Origin: Canna indica
Taxonomy: Eukaryota > Streptophyta > Magnoliopsida > Zingiberales > Cannaceae
Length of the DNA: 64,000 nt
Reading direction: 5' to 3'
Assembly: GCA_034359265.1 (NCBI GenBank)
Contig: CP136890.1
Span: 27,446,501-27,510,500, forward strand
Both the position numbers and the translations under genes were made by a program. The notes beneath the pieces were generated by a model. The model saw nothing but the letters and a program-made list of their open reading frames with translations. It was not told where the DNA came from and did not search any database. This document shows positions 10,500 through 23,158 of the stretch, one piece after another; the stretch's first letter is position 1; the number at the start of each line of letters is the position of its first letter.

Positions 10500-11397
10500 C
10501 ACTACAACAAATCATCGATTTTTCGACGCCAAAGCAGCACAATATTTTGGCATTTATGGGCGTCGAAATGTGCATACGGACGCCTGCACAGGCGACGAAA
10601 GTGAGTGAACAATGATGAGAGCCAATATGGACGTATCGACGCCCGAGCAGGCGTCGATATGTCAGACATACGACGCTTGGTAGAGGCGTCGAAAATATGT
10701 TTTAAAAATATTTTTTTAACATACCGATGCCTATAAGAGGAGCCGATATGCATATATTTTTTTTTTTAAAAAATAAAGCCACCGAGGAATCAGAATTCCT
10801 CGGCGAATTCCGCATGTGGCGCTGCACGTGGTATTCCTCAGCAGTGCTGCTCATTTTCCTCCATGCGGCGGAAATCGAACAAGCACGTTCTCGATTTTCG
10901 CCGCGTGGCGGCTCAAAATTACAAAATTCAAAATAAAATTTAATTAAATAAAAATAAGAAAATATATTAAATCAATAACTTTTTTTTTAAAAAAAACTAT
11001 ATACTTCAAAAAAGTATATGACAAAAAAAGAAGATTCTCTTGCCTCCTGGGCAAGTGCCCATCGCGCGAGTGTGCCCAGGGTCGCTTCTCGCATGCCCGC
11101 TAACTCACGTGGGTGGACAGGGGCGCGGACTCGTGCGTCCGTGACCCCGTTTAGGTGGACGTTGGCATGGACTCACAAGCCCGCGAGCCTGTGCCGCGCG
11201 GATACCAGCGCCAAAAGGCGTCGGTATTTGATGCCGAAAAATTTCAGCGCTTACTACCAGTCGTTGAAATTTTTTTCGACACTTGCAACAAGAGTCGAAA
11301 GTTTTAGTATTAGAATGTTTTTTTTTGTTTTTTACGTTTCGACACCTGTAGCAAACGTCGAAAAATTTCTGTCGATAAATAAGATTTTGTTGTAGTG
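10500..11397. mobile_element. small CACTA-ended non-autonomous element
   Basis: 898 bp with termini CACTACAACAAATC on the left and GATTTTGTTGTAGTG on the right (inverted repeats) and a 3-bp TAG duplication at 10497-10499 and 11398-11400. The subterminal parts carry repeated TTCGACGCC/GGCGTCGAA words. The middle has a GC-rich part with palindromes. The open frame at 11018-11395 has no recognisable protein and ends in the terminus. It belongs with the elements at 20923-22017 and 35634-36695. Confidence 0.88.
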
Positions 11398-11598
11398 TAG
11401 ATGGCCTAGTGGCCAACTCAACAAGTCAAGGACATACATTAGTTCAATGTTAGATGAGATGTGTGGATTTGTATTTTGTGGGTTATATTCAAGGAACAAA
11501 TATAGCATTTTTCTAGCTACCTTTGCAAGTATTATGATTAGGACAAAAATCAAAAAATCCACAAGTGCTCATTTATCAAGTGTCAAATATTTAGTAGA

Positions 11599-12133
11599 GG
11601 TAAATTAATGAATCTAACCCAAAAGTAACATTTCAAATACGGTAAATTAATGAATCTAACCCAAAATATAACGAAATTAACAAATCTAATTCAACTTTTA
11701 GTTTACATATAATCTAACCCGAAGTATTGAATTAACAACAATCATATCACACCGTCAAGTCGCTATTATTAAAATAGTTAGTTGATGATGTGGTGTCCCA
11801 ATTAATAATTAAAATTGTATTTTTTTTATCATCGAACTTAAAACAAAATTATGTTCTCGCCTCCTCCATTGCGACTAGGAGGATGACATTGCCGCCGCCG
11901 CCCATGCTTACATCCTTACCTTTCTCCTGGACCTCCTCGTCCAATCGTTCCTCCATCCCGTTCGCATCTTCCTCTGCTCCCAGTCCATCACCCTCCTCGT
12001 CCAATAATAGCGACCGGACAACAAAATATATTTGGTGTTAATTCGAAACATTGGATTAGAATAGATATAAATTAAAAATTGGATTAAATTTGTTAATTTC
12101 TCTATAATTTGAATTAGATTCATTAATTTACCC
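11599..12133. mobile_element. MITE with GGTAAATTAATGAATCTAA ends
   Basis: The left end GGTAAATTAATGAATCTAA is mirrored on the right (TTAGATTCATTAATTTACCC, 12114-12133). The left terminal sequence is itself duplicated at 11599 and 11641. The interior holds a short GC-rich insert (about 11850-12020) with no recognised coding sequence. Target duplication not resolved. Confidence 0.6.
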
Positions 12134-12704
12134 TTACATATTACAAATTGGACTTTGTATGAACATTGCATGAATTAGATATATATAAACTATGAAAAGC
12201 TAAATTAGTTAGAATCAAATAAATGAGCACTAAGTTGAAAACTATTAAACTGTAATGTTGTTTTGGTTGATACTATTCTTTTGTTTTACCTAAATGGTTC
12301 ACATCTTATCTAACCTAGAAAAATGAGCATGTTCCTATTGCACCTTTGATTTGATGCAGAATTTGATTTTTGCATGATCTCATTCTAAGTGATTGTGCTC
12401 TTGCTGTTTCTCATATGTTGCTCCTTTACTAACTCCAGAGTATAGAGTTGTTTTTTTAGATCCATTAATTTATGATATTGCCATATTTTCATTTCTTCTA
12501 CCTCAAGAGAGTAGAGTAATTTTTTAGACCCATTAAGGATGCTGACATATTTCATTGTCATTTCTTCTATATATCTGCTTGCTTATTGCTTTTGGTTATG
12601 GGCAAGTTTGTCTTGAAAACCATCTTAATTGTTTGGTGGAGATGACATTAGTGTCATAAAGAGACTCCACCACATGCTGGTGGCTTTCCAAAACATTCTT
12701 AATA
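12134..12704. other. intergenic, nothing recognised
   Basis: AT-rich DNA without open frames of note or terminal repeats. Two loosely similar phrases around AGAGTATAGAGTTG and AGAGAGTAGAGTAA (12435-12540) suggest an old local duplication. Confidence 0.4.
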
Positions 12705-13074
12705 GGGAAAAAGACTAAATTTACTCCTGAAGTATTGAAAAAAATATAAATTTATCCCACAACTATAATTTTTACCAAAATTACCACCGACGTTATATAA
12801 TTGAATCATTTTTGTCCTTCTCGTTAACGGAAGTCCATGTCAGCAAACGAAATCCCACGTGGCAAGTGAAGCTCAGCCACATAAGATGCCACGATGGAAA
12901 ATGACATGTGACAATTTATGTAGTGACAAGGGTAATTTTGGCTCAAAACATATTTAAAGGGGCAAATATAAACCTTTTTCAATATTTTAGGGACAAATTT
13001 GCACCCTTTTAAATACTTCAGGGGCAAATTTGCATATTTTTCAATACTTTATAGGCAAATTTTGTTTGTTTCCC
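12705..13074. mobile_element. MITE copy 1 of an inverted pair
   Basis: The left end GGGAAAAAGACTAAATTTAC is roughly mirrored by the right end, which reads GGGAAACAAACAAAATTTGC on the opposite strand. The interior (CACGTGGCAAGTG, CCACATAAGATGCCA) recurs inverted in the element at 13658-13991. No coding capacity. The superfamily is uncertain, with Mutator-like favoured from the long AT-rich terminal repeats. Confidence 0.7.
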
Positions 13075-13657
13075 TTGAATAAAATATATATGGTGCCCAA
13101 ACAACATGTTTTATGTTCATTGCACGATTTCTGCAAGTTTGGTTTCTATCTTAAAATTTGAATAAATAATTTAGTAAATTTTTTGAGAAATATAAATTTT
13201 AAAGATGAAATAAAAATAATATTCAAAAAGATATTTCTTAATTACTAAAATAAAAACTTGATTAAATTTAATTATTAGTAATTGGTCCGGCCCGACCCGA
13301 AAGTTTGGGGATAATCCCGTCTCAATTCAAAATCGGGACGAGACCAGGATAAAATTGCGATGCTTCATATTCGGGACTAAGACTGAGACACATATTTGCG
13401 TCCCGACTCAAAATTGGGACGGGATCGAGACATACCAAATCTTGACCCATCCGATCTGAACTAACCCCTACTATGTTGGTTGGTTTCTTATTACAATGAT
13501 AAGTGACTAAAGTTGTTCATATCTTTGAGTAAACACTTTAGTTACAATACAAAGTATAATTGTCAAGCTTATATTTTCTTGATTTTGGTAAAGATGATAT
13601 CAACATCATTCCTATAGTGTTAATTAGAATCACATTAATGATAATAATATATAAAAG
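13075..13657. other. spacer between inverted MITE copies
   Basis: Mostly AT-rich. At about 13285-13450 there is a short block with GGTCCGGCCCGACCCG and repeated ATCGGGACG / ATTGGGACGGG words in both orientations, which looks like a worn MITE. No gene. Confidence 0.4.
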
Positions 13658-13991
13658 AAAAAATGATTAAATTTGCCCCTGAAGTATTGAAAAGGGTGCA
13701 AATTTATCCCTAAAGTATTGAAAAAAATTCATATTTGCCCCTTTAAATATATTTTGGGCTAAAATTATCCTTGTCACTACATAATTGCCACATGTCATTT
13801 TTCATCGGCATCTTATGTGGCCGAGCTGCACTTGCCACGTGGGATTTTGTTTGCTGACGTGGACTTCCGTTAATGAGAAGGGCAAAAATGATCAAATTAT
13901 GTAACGTCGAGGACAATTTTGATAAAAAATATAATTGTAGGGCAAATTTATATTTTTTTTAATATTTTAAAGACAAATTTAACCATTTTTC
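13658..13991. mobile_element. MITE copy 2, inverted relative to copy 1
   Basis: The ends GAAAAAATGATTAAATTTG and, on the opposite strand, GAAAAATGGTTAAATTTG form a good terminal inverted repeat. The interior is the reverse complement of the element at 12705-13074 with moderate divergence. Confidence 0.75.
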
Positions 13992-14799
13992 TTTCTTAAT
14001 ATGAGTTCCCGGGAAAAATATTCAACTTGTCCTGCTTTTTCCTTTTTCTCAGTAAAACTTGTGATATCAAAAATGCATGACTATTTTGCATGTTGTCCAT
14101 TTAACAAAACCTAGATCTCGATCTGCCCATGGTTTGCTTTTATTCAATTCATCCCAATTGAATTGATTCCAACCACGAAAGACAAGTCTGAAATGAATGT
14201 TGAACTGCAGTAAGTACAAGGGCTTTCTTGCTGTGAAATGAGCTAAGACTTGGTGAGATAAACTTCTTAGCAATGACCATGAATTAATGGCCCAAGTCTG
14301 TCTTTAATATGCAGCCCCTTCTTTGACTATTCTTCATCAGTTTTATTGCATCTTTTTTTACTTTATTTACTCCATTGACTATAGGAATTTTTGTTTTGTG
14401 GCCCAAGTCTGTCTTTATTTTCATTTTGGGGGCACCCAATTAGCTATATTTTCATTCTTCGTACCTAATACGTAGCAAAACCAAAAAATAATACAAGAGT
14501 TAAAACAATACGATCATATCATTATCCATAAACAATACAATTATATCATTTCTAAAACTTGAATAAGGTACCAAAGTTATGTGAACTTATCCATCAATTA
14601 TAACATATCCATAACTTTAATTAAAAACAAGTATAGTATCAAAGTCACCATAACTTCAAATAAAATAACGCAATAACAAAATATTTATCAAACACCAAAA
14701 AAGTTATAGTTATCATAATTTATTTTCAACACAAACAAAGTATCACAATTTAAGAATACATCACAAACTAATAACTTCTACGTTTGTGCCTTCACTCAT
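13992..14799. other. intergenic, nothing recognised
   Basis: AT-rich, with a repeated phrase GGCCCAAGTCTGTCTTTA at about 14290 and 14402. No supported gene. The last 30 bp may be the worn 3' terminus of CACTA copy E. Confidence 0.35.
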
Positions 14800-15552
14800 C
14801 GTACAACGAAGTCGTGGTAGAAAAGCGTGTCGCTGATAACTTAGCAACGTATCCGCAATGGCCACGCCGACCATTGCTAATATGGTATCAGCCACGACCC
14901 ACTTCTATTGTTGATATCATTATCAGCCACGGCTCAACAATGGCCGGCGTCTGTTGCTGATATTATTATCAGACACGGCTTCGCAACGGTCGCTCTGCAC
15001 TTGTAGATATTGATATCAGCAACAGGCTGTAATTAATTCGAAGTAATGACGTTGCTGAAAGCCTATTGCTAAGTTGTTGCTGTAGATCATCAGCAATGAC
15101 TTTAAAGTTGCAGTCCAAGAATTACGATACACTTTCAACGATGGCTTTGAAGCGGACGCCCGTGGGAAAGTTGTCGCTGATGTTGTTAACCTGTAACTGG
15201 AAAATTTGAAAATTAGAAATTTTCATTGATACATTTATTTAACCTGATACATAACTCACACACCCATACACACATCCATCCATTCACATACACATACATT
15301 CACAACATCACAGATACACCCAGATATACATCAAAATAATTATATTTATAATTATAATTATCCATAATCGTATAAAAATTATACGAAATTAAAACTATCG
15401 TATCAACATCATACAAATCAAAATTATCGTATGGACACGATACAATCAAAACTATCAAATCAAAAATACCAAAACTACCATAAGTCATGCATAACAAAAT
15501 ATTCAAGTCATAACAAGTCAAGTCAAGTCAAGTCATAAAACAAGATAAAGTC

Positions 15553-17067
15553 TCATTGCGGCGGTGGAGGATGATCGGGATCATGTGGCAGGATCTGTAG
15601 TGCCTGAGTATAGACTAGCGTGGACTGGGTCGAGGAGGATGGATTTGTCAGTGGGATGGTACCGCTGGATTGATATGTCAACTGTCTCAACATGGCATGC
15701 ACATCCGCTAATATTTGACTCTAACACTCTATCATATCACTCTAACGCGTGACGGTCTCCTCCAATGTCGCTATTCGGCTATGATCCTAAGCCCGGGAGG
15801 TGGAGGGTCGCTCATCGGCGATCGGAGGGGTCGGTGCCCCAAGTGGCCCGAGCACGGCTCGCGCATGGCCATTGTTTGCAAAGCCATATATGTGGCCGTG
15901 GTTCCAGCCACCAGCGGCATCAACCCACGCTCGCGCGTTAAAGTCCTCGGCGCCCCCGCGCTGCGTCACCGTATGAGTGTAGGTCTCCTACGCGAGTTTG
16001 TATTTTTCTTTCATAATTTTCTCAGTTATAAACTTAAATTATAAATAGATATTGCATAATTGAAACAAATATACTTACCATGATTACTGCAGCGCGGGTA
16101 TCGATCTACTCTCCCACTCCATGTCCTCAATGGTGTGTCCGCTCGAACACCTCCACCGGGGTGGGTCACTGGACACTCCTGTCAGCCATCACCTGAGTCT
16201 ACATTTACGAAATAAATACATTAATTAGTACACATAGTAACAAATACAATATATAATTGAAATTAATGTATAATACTTACCATACGACTCATGCGCACTA
16301 CAAATGATATAGACTCGCCAGTGTGACGCGCTGCTCCCTCGGATATGCGATTTCTAGCCACAGGCTAGGATACCTCCTACCATCGCTCCGTCGACCATAT
16401 CGCCACGAGCTGGTCCCAAATATCCGAAGTAATCCAATTGGGGCTATATCCCCGAGTCTCTGCGATGTTTGTGGTCCCAACTCGGGCCATCGCTTGGGAC
16501 CGGGCCTACCCTAGCTGGTCATTGTACCTCTGCCAAGAAATGGTCTCCCACGCAGTGTAAATGAAGGACCTCTGGTCCTCTGGCCATGTATAACGAGCCT
16601 ACAAATCAATAATGTTAGTACAAATATTAGTTATCATGTATATAAATTTTTTAAATATGTACCTCAAACTCGCGCCATAGCATGTCCACGTGCTCACGGG
16701 GTACGTGAGACCATATGGGTCATGCCCCATGCATGTACCGTCAGATTATCCCCGATATAGTCCTAGGGACATCTTCCTGCTCGAACCTGCACAACAAAAA
16801 TAAAATAAAATATTATATTATGATATAATGAATTATATATAATTTATAATTCATAATACAATACCGCTCCCCAATCACACTAATAAATCTATGTTGTTCT
16901 ACAGCTGGTGGAGGCTGAATCCTATTCGGCCCACGTGGCCGCCTGCGTCTGGATGAACTAGCCTCGATGGCAGGGGGATCAGCGGCAGAAGCAAGTACGG
17001 GATAATCTGGAGTCTCATCAATCGGAGACTTTGAAACTCTCGTCCGACGATAACCTCGACCCACCAT
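15553..17067 (-). pseudogene. TnpA-like (Ptta/En/Spm family) gene remnant, copy E
   Basis: This aligns exon by exon with the gene at 42583-44127. Exon 1 starts at 17067 (MVGRGYRRTRVSKSPIDETP). Exon 2 ends at 16663, exon 3 lies at about 16290-16600, exon 4 near 16085-16190 and exon 5 ends with a stop at 15553. Exon 5 keeps a recognisable stretch (EDFNARAWVDAAGGW, 15787-15969). Stops and shifts interrupt exons 3-5. Unlike copies A, B and C, the donor after exon 2 is a canonical GT (GAG|GTACAT on the minus strand, 16661-16662). Confidence 0.75.
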
Positions 17068-17139
17068 AGCTGTCAAATAAGCATATAATTGAACTATATA
17101 TATAGTAGATATAGATTTAATAGAAGATATACTTTACAA

Positions 17140-19353
17140 TTATTCATCATCATCTGAGTAATAGTATTTGAATTCTTCAATTCTTCTTCATCTTCTTCAA
17201 ATTCTACTTCTTCATCTCCACCCCTCAACTTCATGATCGTCATCATCAACATATTCAACTTCTAATTGAACTAACTCTTTATCTGCATCCTCGAGTATTG
17301 GAATAATACGGTCTACTGCGGGAGGTTCCTCTTCTTGATAGAAATCATCTTTTATATCAGGTATCGACTCATTTTCTCCCGCTATCGGATCAAATCTTCC
17401 TCTAGCTTCAGTCTTACAAACTACACGCCAATCTGCTCTATCTTAATTTATCTCGAGCTAGATACTTCGCATAATATACTTGTTCAGCTTGTGATGCTAA
17501 TATAAAAGGCTCATTTGCTGCCAATTTCGCTTTGTAATTAACCTCGACAAGTTTGTATTTTGGATGAACTTTCATGCCCCCCTATCTGTTGTATCGAACC
17601 AATGACATTTAAATAGGATAACTGATTTCAAGCTGAAGTAGTGCAATTCTATCACTTCTTCCAACAGTCCATAAAAATTCATATCACATTCAACATACGT
17701 TGTCCCTTTCACGTAGACCTCGACATTCATAGTCTTCTTCGTAAACACATATTCAACCATGTAAACTTTATACCCATTAATAAAATATCCGCTATAACAC
17801 GACACTAGTCGCAATGGTCCACTAACAAACTTAAATATTTTCTCATCTATTTTAGCTCTGTGATCTTTGTTGTAAGCCCGGATCCAAGTAGTGAAATCAC
17901 GATTTCGTAATCTCTCCAATTCTTGATCGCTGTGAATAAAGTGTTTTTGCATCATATCAATGTCAAATATTTCAATGAATTATTCAATCTCTGAATAATT
18001 GAGTAATACATACAATTGTGTCAAATGGTACTCCTCGTTGCTTAAGTGTCGAGACGGACGAGAACCAAAAACACGACCAAAGTGATAGAATATATTTAAA
18101 CGACCATCTGAATGTCGAACTCCCTCATTGTCGTTACGTAAAAGATGATCAAATCTTGTCTGCACTGTCGATTCAAAGTAAAATGAGCAGAATGTTGAAA
18201 TTTCTTGGATGATATACAATTCAGATATTAATCATTCAACAACTATAGTGTTCTTTACTTTTTTCTTCAAACGATTCATGTATCTTTCAAATAAGTACAT
18301 CCACCGGTATTGGACGGGGCCACCAACTCGTGCCTCGTATGCCAAGTGTATCGGTAGATGCTCCATCGAGTCAAAAAAGGCAAGAGGGAAAAATTGCTCC
18401 AGTATGCATATAATTTTGACAATACCACTTTCAAGTGCTGACATATCTTCGATTCGAAGGAAATTTGCACAAATATTTCTAAAAAATATACTTAATTCAG
18501 TCAACAGACCTAAATATTATCAGGTAGAAGATCTCAAAATGCGATCGGAAATAATCTCTGCATGAATACATGACAATCGTGACTCTTCATCCTTGATATT
18601 TTACAATCATCGACGATCACACATCGAGATAAATTTGAGGGATATCCATCGGGTAATCTGAGTTCTTTAATCCATTGACAAACATCTTTAATCTATTATT
18701 TATTTAACACATAAGGGGCCTTCGGCTTTAGATATCGTCTGTTGACCTCTTGTAACTTCAACTTTGGTCTCTCACAAAGTATTTTCAGATCATGTCGGGT
18801 CTTGACATTATCTTTAATTTTTTTGGAAACATCCATCAAAGTGCTAAAAATATTATCAAACATATTTTTCTCAATGTGCATGACGTTCAAATTATGCCGA
18901 ATCAGTAATGAAGTCCAATACGATAATTTCCAAAAAAATTATCATTCAAGTGGAATTGACCACCAAGATTATCAAGTATCATAGTTCTATATGGATTAGA
19001 TGGGTTGGATGAAGAAACACCAACAGAAGAAGATTCCATAGAAAATATCTTGGTTCACCATGTGTCCGAATGACAGGATTGCTCGACGTCCCGACTTCAC
19101 GTGACTCCCCGTGAAAATTCCATAGAAAATACCTTGGTGCAAATCCTTTGCTATATAGATGTAGAGTGATAGTTTCCCGATCCAAAAATTATACATTCGT
19201 GCAAATGCGGCACAGACATTGGATTTTATTACCGCTAACGAATTTACGATTCGAATATGCAAAATTTAGGAAGTAAGTTACGCCTATTCGAAACTCATTC
19301 GTTAAAGCTTCACGATCAAAATGTCGGTACATCCAACATCGATTGCCCGACAT
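17140..19353 (-). pseudogene. TNP2-type transposase remnant, copy E
   Basis: The start aligns with the ATG of copy A, at 19353. The N-terminal transposase-associated part survives to about 18960 (GGQFHLNDN region). The sequence then jumps directly to the segment around NVMHIEKNMFDN (18890). About 1.3 kb containing the first two catalytic motifs (CTDGFN and NDFPAYG in copy A) is therefore deleted. Open pieces at 18504-18232, 18219-17980 and 17955-17572 carry the DUF4218- and DUF4216-like parts. The acidic tail ends at 17140. Many stops and shifts are present, so it cannot encode a transposase. Confidence 0.82.
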
Positions 19354-19933
19354 GATTCTATCAATCAATGATAATATCTTCAGTTAATGTCTTTATGTGA
19401 GATGGTCTTATTCCATTCAAGATTCAAGTTATTCATATTGCACTAGGTATTTCTTTTAACTGTTAACTTCATTCTAAATTTCGACAGCATCTCTCTATAG
19501 TTATCCGAATATGCATATCATTTGGGCGGGTGCAATCACATATTTAAATATACTTATCACCAATGGCTCACTCGTCCATTGGTGAGTTGTTGTAGATAAA
19601 TAATATCATCAGCAACGGCCGACATGGCCTCCGCTAAACCATTGCTGATAAGTATTTTATTTTCGTGTTGTGAGCGGGTCGTTGCTAATGTTATAATATC
19701 ATCAGCAATGACCGACGTGGCCTTCGTTAAGCCATTGCTGATAAGTCATTTCATTTGCGTATCGCGTTTGCATCATCGATTTGTAAGAAACGACCGCAGT
19801 GGCCATAAGGAAGCCGTTGCAGATGTGTTATATCTGCAATGGCCCGAGTGACTGTAGGAATGCCGCGGGTCATTCCAACAGCCTGGGCGGATGTGGGTGA
19901 TGGCCGTCGATGATTCTAACATTTCTAGTAGTG

Positions 19934-20313
19934 TTCCCATACCTATTGTGGTTAGGATTGCTCTTCTACGATCAATTTCAATCTTGTCTCAAAACATCAC
20001 ATACAATACAGAAATAAAAAGGGAATAATTGTCTATTAAATAAAAGATCTTGGCATTCTCCTTCTTTCCCCTTACAAGGTACATCCAAACAAGATTAAAT
20101 TTTCCCTTCCCTTCCCTTCCCCTCCGCTTATTAAGCTATACTCAAACAAGATTAATTTTTACTCTCCCCTCCCCTCCTCTCCCTTCCCTTCCCTTCCCTT
20201 CCATTCCATTCCATTCCCCTTACGAATTGTCGTTGGAATTATATATGCTTGTGAATGCGATGAACAAGTTAGTCTAGTTCAATGACAATTACAATAAAAC
20301 ATGAACACTTTTT
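19934..20313. other. pyrimidine-rich spacer
   Basis: No gene. At 20099-20220 the plus strand is a run of CCCTT/CCATT pentamers (imperfect microsatellite) with two copies of a phrase like CAAACAAGATTAA. The small open frame across it is repeat-derived. Confidence 0.6.
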
Positions 20314-20922
20314 GGGTCCATTTGTTTCACATGTTTTTGAGGTACAACACTAGACAACATGTCTTGTTCAGTGCTTGTTTGCAAAAATACCATGGACAAA
20401 CATAAATCATGTCCCGATACAATACAACAAGGTTATTTCCCTATTCTTGTCCCTGTTACTTTGGTACAAGGCTATAAATTATAACAATATCCTTAATTTC
20501 TCGAATACCTATTTTCTTCACCCAAGACTTCCTCTGGCAACTCTTGTGGTTGTATGTGACGATAAATCTTTGTATGTTCCTCAATTTTCTCACCTCTCAC
20601 CATGCATGTAGCTCCATGGATGTCGACGTGTGGCCAGGGATGTCATGGTGTTGACATTGTACGAACAAGGAGGCCAGAGCGGCGTCGATGATGACCAACG
20701 ACTTCCTTGGCCGTAATCGTGTGGCCTCCTGGCAACGCAGCATTGACACCACAACCTCCTCGCAACTAGGCGTCAACGTCTTTACCTTCCTAAGAATAGT
20801 TCAAAACCCATACCATTATCTTAATTTTTGAAAAATAAAAACAAGTTAATGGAACTCAATTAAATTTTTTATTTGGAATTTTCGATTGAAGTAGAGTTTG
20901 GGCAGAATATATGTGATTCAAT

Positions 20923-22017
20923 CACTACAACAAATCATCTATTTTTTGTCGTCAAAACAAGCTAATATTTCGTCGTCAACATGAGTCAAAATGACATATT
21001 GACGCCAGCAAAAGTGACAAAAATGAGTGCAACATGACGAGAGCCAGAATGGACATTTCGACGTCCAAGCAGGCGTCAATATGTTCATATCGACGTCTAC
21101 TGACAAGCGTCAATTTTTTTTTAAAAAAATATTAAAATATTATATATCGGCACTTGTCAGAGGCGTCGATATGAAGAAAAAAAAATTAAAAAAAATAAAG
21201 CCGAGGAAAAGGAATTCCTTGGCAGGCTCTGCACGCGGTATTGGAGAATACTGCATGAGGATGTATGCGGTATTCGAGAATACCGTGTGCGGCTGCATGC
21301 GGTATTAGCGGGGTGGTTTCCACTCCGCTCGATTTCCGCCATGCGGCAGAAATCGGATGGGCGCGGTGCCAACCCGCTTGATTTTTGCCACGCGGCGGAA
21401 ATTGAACTGTCAAAAAATATTTTAATTAAGAAAATATTTCGGAAAAAAATTAGCAAAAAAATTAAATGAATACCCGTTAAAAAAATTTGTACTAACCTTT
21501 ATATAAATTTCATAATCTAAAAAATTTCGATAACCTGAAAAAAGAAGAAGAACAAGTAGATTAAGAAAAAATATATGAGAAAGAAGAAAGAATGAGGAAA
21601 GAAAAAAAAGATGAGAAGAAAAAGTAGATGAGGGAAAGAAGAGAAGAAGAAAAGAAGTATTTAAAGAAGAGAAGATGAGGGAAAAATTTGAAAAAAAAAA
21701 TAGAGGCGGGAATTCTCCCGCCTCGATTTCACTTGGGCAAAGCCCCTCGGCGCGCTCGCGCGCTGAGGGGCTTGGGCTCCTGCACTCGCTAACCCGCGTA
21801 GGCAGTCGCGGGCTCGTGCGCCCGCTAACCCGCTCGGGTGGACGAGGGCACGGGCTCGCGAGCTCGTGCCCGACGAATTTCAGCGCCAGACTTGGTGCCA
21901 AAGATGCTTGCTGCTAGCGTCGAAATTTTTAATTTTATTTTTTAAAAAAAACATATTTCGACGTCATTTAAAGACGTCAAAATTTTTCTGACAAAACTTG
22001 ATAGTTTTGTTGTAGTG
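20923..22017. mobile_element. small CACTA-ended non-autonomous element
   Basis: 1,095 bp, ends CACTACAACAAATC and TTTTGTTGTAGTG, 3-bp AAT duplication at 20920-20922 and 22018-22020. The subterminal regions carry CGACGTC/GACGTCGA-type words. The 3' third is GC-rich (about 21715-21900), with several inverted words such as GCGCGCTCGCGCGC. Open frames here, including one of 159 codons on the minus strand, have no recognisable domain and coincide with repeats. Confidence 0.88.
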
Positions 22018-22599
22018 AATAATCCAATTATATCAACAAAAAAAATCCAATTATAGATTAAAATTTCGGTGTTTCTTATTTCTTATGACATAATATATGT
22101 TGTTATATTTAATAATGCTGGAGTAGGTTGATAAATCAAAAGCCACAACATAGTTAATCAATCTACTTGTCATATAATTATAACATAGTCTATTAATCAG
22201 ACTATTTAATTATTACATCAATTAAAATTAATATTATTATATATGATCTTCTTCAATATGCTTTGTATGACGAAGCTAAGGAAAAATAGTATAAATGGTA
22301 TTTTCATCAAATTATCTTGTCATGTGTTGTGATAATGCAAAATAAATTCATGATAGCACTACATTTGATGTCTAGGTTGTGCAAAATTACAGAGGATTAT
22401 TCCTTGTTCCGTACATATACAGCCTTATATGACCAATCATGTATTGTACTAAACAGTTTGCGAAATGAATGGACCATTTATGTATTAAGCTGATGAAAAA
22501 TATTGTAGTAACTTTGGATGGTTTATATATGCTGGACAAATCTAGTTTATTATATGATTTTATCTTAATATTTGTTAATTTCCATATTGATAATATATA

Positions 22600-23093
22600 G
22601 GCTTAATTATATTTTTGGTCCTCCAAAATGTCATATTTTTTTTCGTTTGATCTATTCTTTTAAAAAGTTTCCATTTAGTCTCTAAAAAATTATTTTCGTT
22701 TCTGTTTGGTCCATCCGTTAACTTTTCCTATTAAGTGTCAACATGGCAATGCTGACATGGATTAAAGATAAAATGAAGGACCAAACGAAAAAAAGAAGAA
22801 GCTATTTTAAGGGACTAAAATTATATGCTTTAGGTTATTAAAATTATATTTTGAGTTATTAATATATATATATATTTGAATCTAGACCCTTAAAATATCT
22901 TCTTTTTTCTTTTGGTCCTTTATTTTGTCTTTAATCCATGTTAGCACTTAACAACAAAAAATAACGAAAAGTTAATGGATGGACCATTTGAAAATGAAAA
23001 TAATTTTTGAGAGACTAAACGAGAAGTTTTTAAAAATAAGGGACCAAACGAAAAAAATATGATATTTTGAAGAACCAAAAACATAATTAAGCC
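22600..23093. mobile_element. Mutator-like MITE with 9-bp target duplication
   Basis: The long inverted ends start GGCTTAATTATATTTTTGG and finish with the reverse, ATAATTAAGCC. They are flanked by perfect 9-bp TAATATATA at 22591-22599 and 23094-23102. A 9-bp duplication with long AT-rich inverted repeats is typical of Mutator-like elements. No coding sequence. A relative is at 57928-58555. Confidence 0.85.
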
Positions 23094-23121
23094 TAATATA
23101 TATTATTGTATTATTATTATA

Positions 23122-23158
<37 letters not shown>

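Larger units (their letters stand above)
14800..19933 (-). mobile_element. CACTA transposon copy E, decayed, minus strand
   Basis: The 5' terminus lies at 19922-19933, reading CACTACTAGAAA on the minus strand. Subterminal GCAACGGC/GCCGTTGC-type repeats fill 19560-19920 and 14810-15190. In between lie remains of both CACTA genes in the same order as in copy A. The 3' CACTA tip is not recognisable near 14770-14800, so no target duplication is readable. Relative to copy A it lacks about 1.3 kb of the transposase gene and one arm of the hairpin upstream of it, so it is probably the oldest copy here. Confidence 0.85.

Noticed and set aside
11018..11395. 125-codon frame with Ala/Arg-rich start
   Set aside because: It runs through the GC-rich part and into the terminal repeat of a non-autonomous element. 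The equivalent region of its two relatives does not encode a similar protein.
21422..21901. 159-codon minus-strand frame
   Set aside because: It spans the end of a non-autonomous CACTA-ended element, with low-complexity Phe/Leu/Ser runs and no family resemblance.
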